From contig CAZFQS010000045.1 in NCBI GenBank assembly GCA_964521285.1, positions 1 to 17,482 of the forward strand: 17,482 nt of DNA. The letters run 5' to 3'. The notes beneath the pieces were generated by a model. That model ran no database searches and was not told the origin of the DNA. It saw nothing but the letters and a program-made list of their open reading frames with translations. A program made the translations under genes and the position numbers. Origin of the DNA: G020354785 sp964521285 (GTDB lineage Bacteria; Bacteroidota; Bacteroidia; Bacteroidales; UBA10428). Shown in pieces: positions 17,444 through 17,482 of this stretch. Position 1 is the stretch's first letter, and each line of letters begins with the position of its first letter.

Positions 17444-17482
17444 TTAAAAAGATATTGTAATGTTAAAGAAAGTTCCCAGCAC
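17444..17482 (-). CDS. C-terminal end of a probable outer-membrane beta-barrel protein
   Basis: One minus-strand frame entering from the right edge reads VLGTFFNITISF and then stops at 17446-17444. Twelve residues are too few for a family, but they match the final strand of outer-membrane barrels: alternating hydrophobics (Phe, Ile, Ile at -7, -5, -3) and a terminal Phe, as at the end of SusC-A. This suggests that another outer-membrane protein gene lies immediately upstream on the same strand. The other two minus-strand frames are less protein-like: one stops after 5 codons, the other runs 20 codons without this pattern. Confidence 0.4.
   Translation of the reverse strand: MLGTFFNITISF

Noticed and set aside
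17460..17482. Plus-strand ATG at 17460 opening Met-Leu-Lys-Lys at the right edge, with a near-consensus -7 box at 17428-17435.
   Set aside because: Only seven codons are visible, the promoter has one mismatch and no -33 element, and the opposite frame gives a more convincing barrel C-terminus over the same bases.

Overview
The window is AT-rich and reads as outer-membrane and cell-surface biology of a Bacteroidota bacterium, probably an environmental Bacteroidales- or Cytophagales-like organism. The taxon is inferred from three family signatures: two SusC/SusD pairs, lipoproteins whose lipobox cysteine is followed by acidic residues, and two proteins with type IX secretion (T9SS) C-terminal sorting domains. 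No RNA genes, CRISPR array, insertion sequence or integrase were seen.

Layout, right to left, because nearly everything is on the minus strand. At the right edge (17444-17482) there is what looks like the last 12 residues of another outer-membrane protein. A 417-bp AT-rich gap with a hairpin and a candidate promoter follows. Operon A is SusC-A (13802-17026), SusD-A (12122-13777) and a lipoprotein (11200-12090), with gaps of 24 and 31 bp, closed by a near-perfect hairpin terminator (11150-11185). Next are two tandem paralogues with an arylsulfotransferase-like (ASST) beta-propeller and a T9SS tail (8711-11104 and 6445-8646). A lone plus-strand gene for an exported protein of unknown function (5748-6455) overlaps the end of the second paralogue by 11 bp, tail to tail. 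It diverges from operon B: SusC-B (2289-5474), SusD-B (727-2256) and a DUF5011-like lipoprotein (55-714), with gaps of 32 and 12 bp. Operon B probably continues off the left edge, where a start codon with a basic N-terminus is visible.

Working model (inference): the two SusCD pairs are TonB-driven importers with lipoprotein lids, helped by their own surface lipoproteins. The two ASST-like proteins would be exported by T9SS to the cell surface or medium and act on, or bind, a ligand that a SusCD pair then imports. No glycoside hydrolase, polysaccharide lyase, sulfatase, peptidase, or SusR/HTCS/ECF-type regulator lies inside the window, so a carbohydrate substrate cannot be assumed. The enzymes or regulators could lie just outside either edge.

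The most unusual feature is the bracketing of two T9SS-exported ASST-like proteins by two SusCD operons. Both retain three histidines and an arginine at identical spacing, compatible with a sulfotransferase-type active site. Whether they are active, and on what, cannot be decided from sequence alone.
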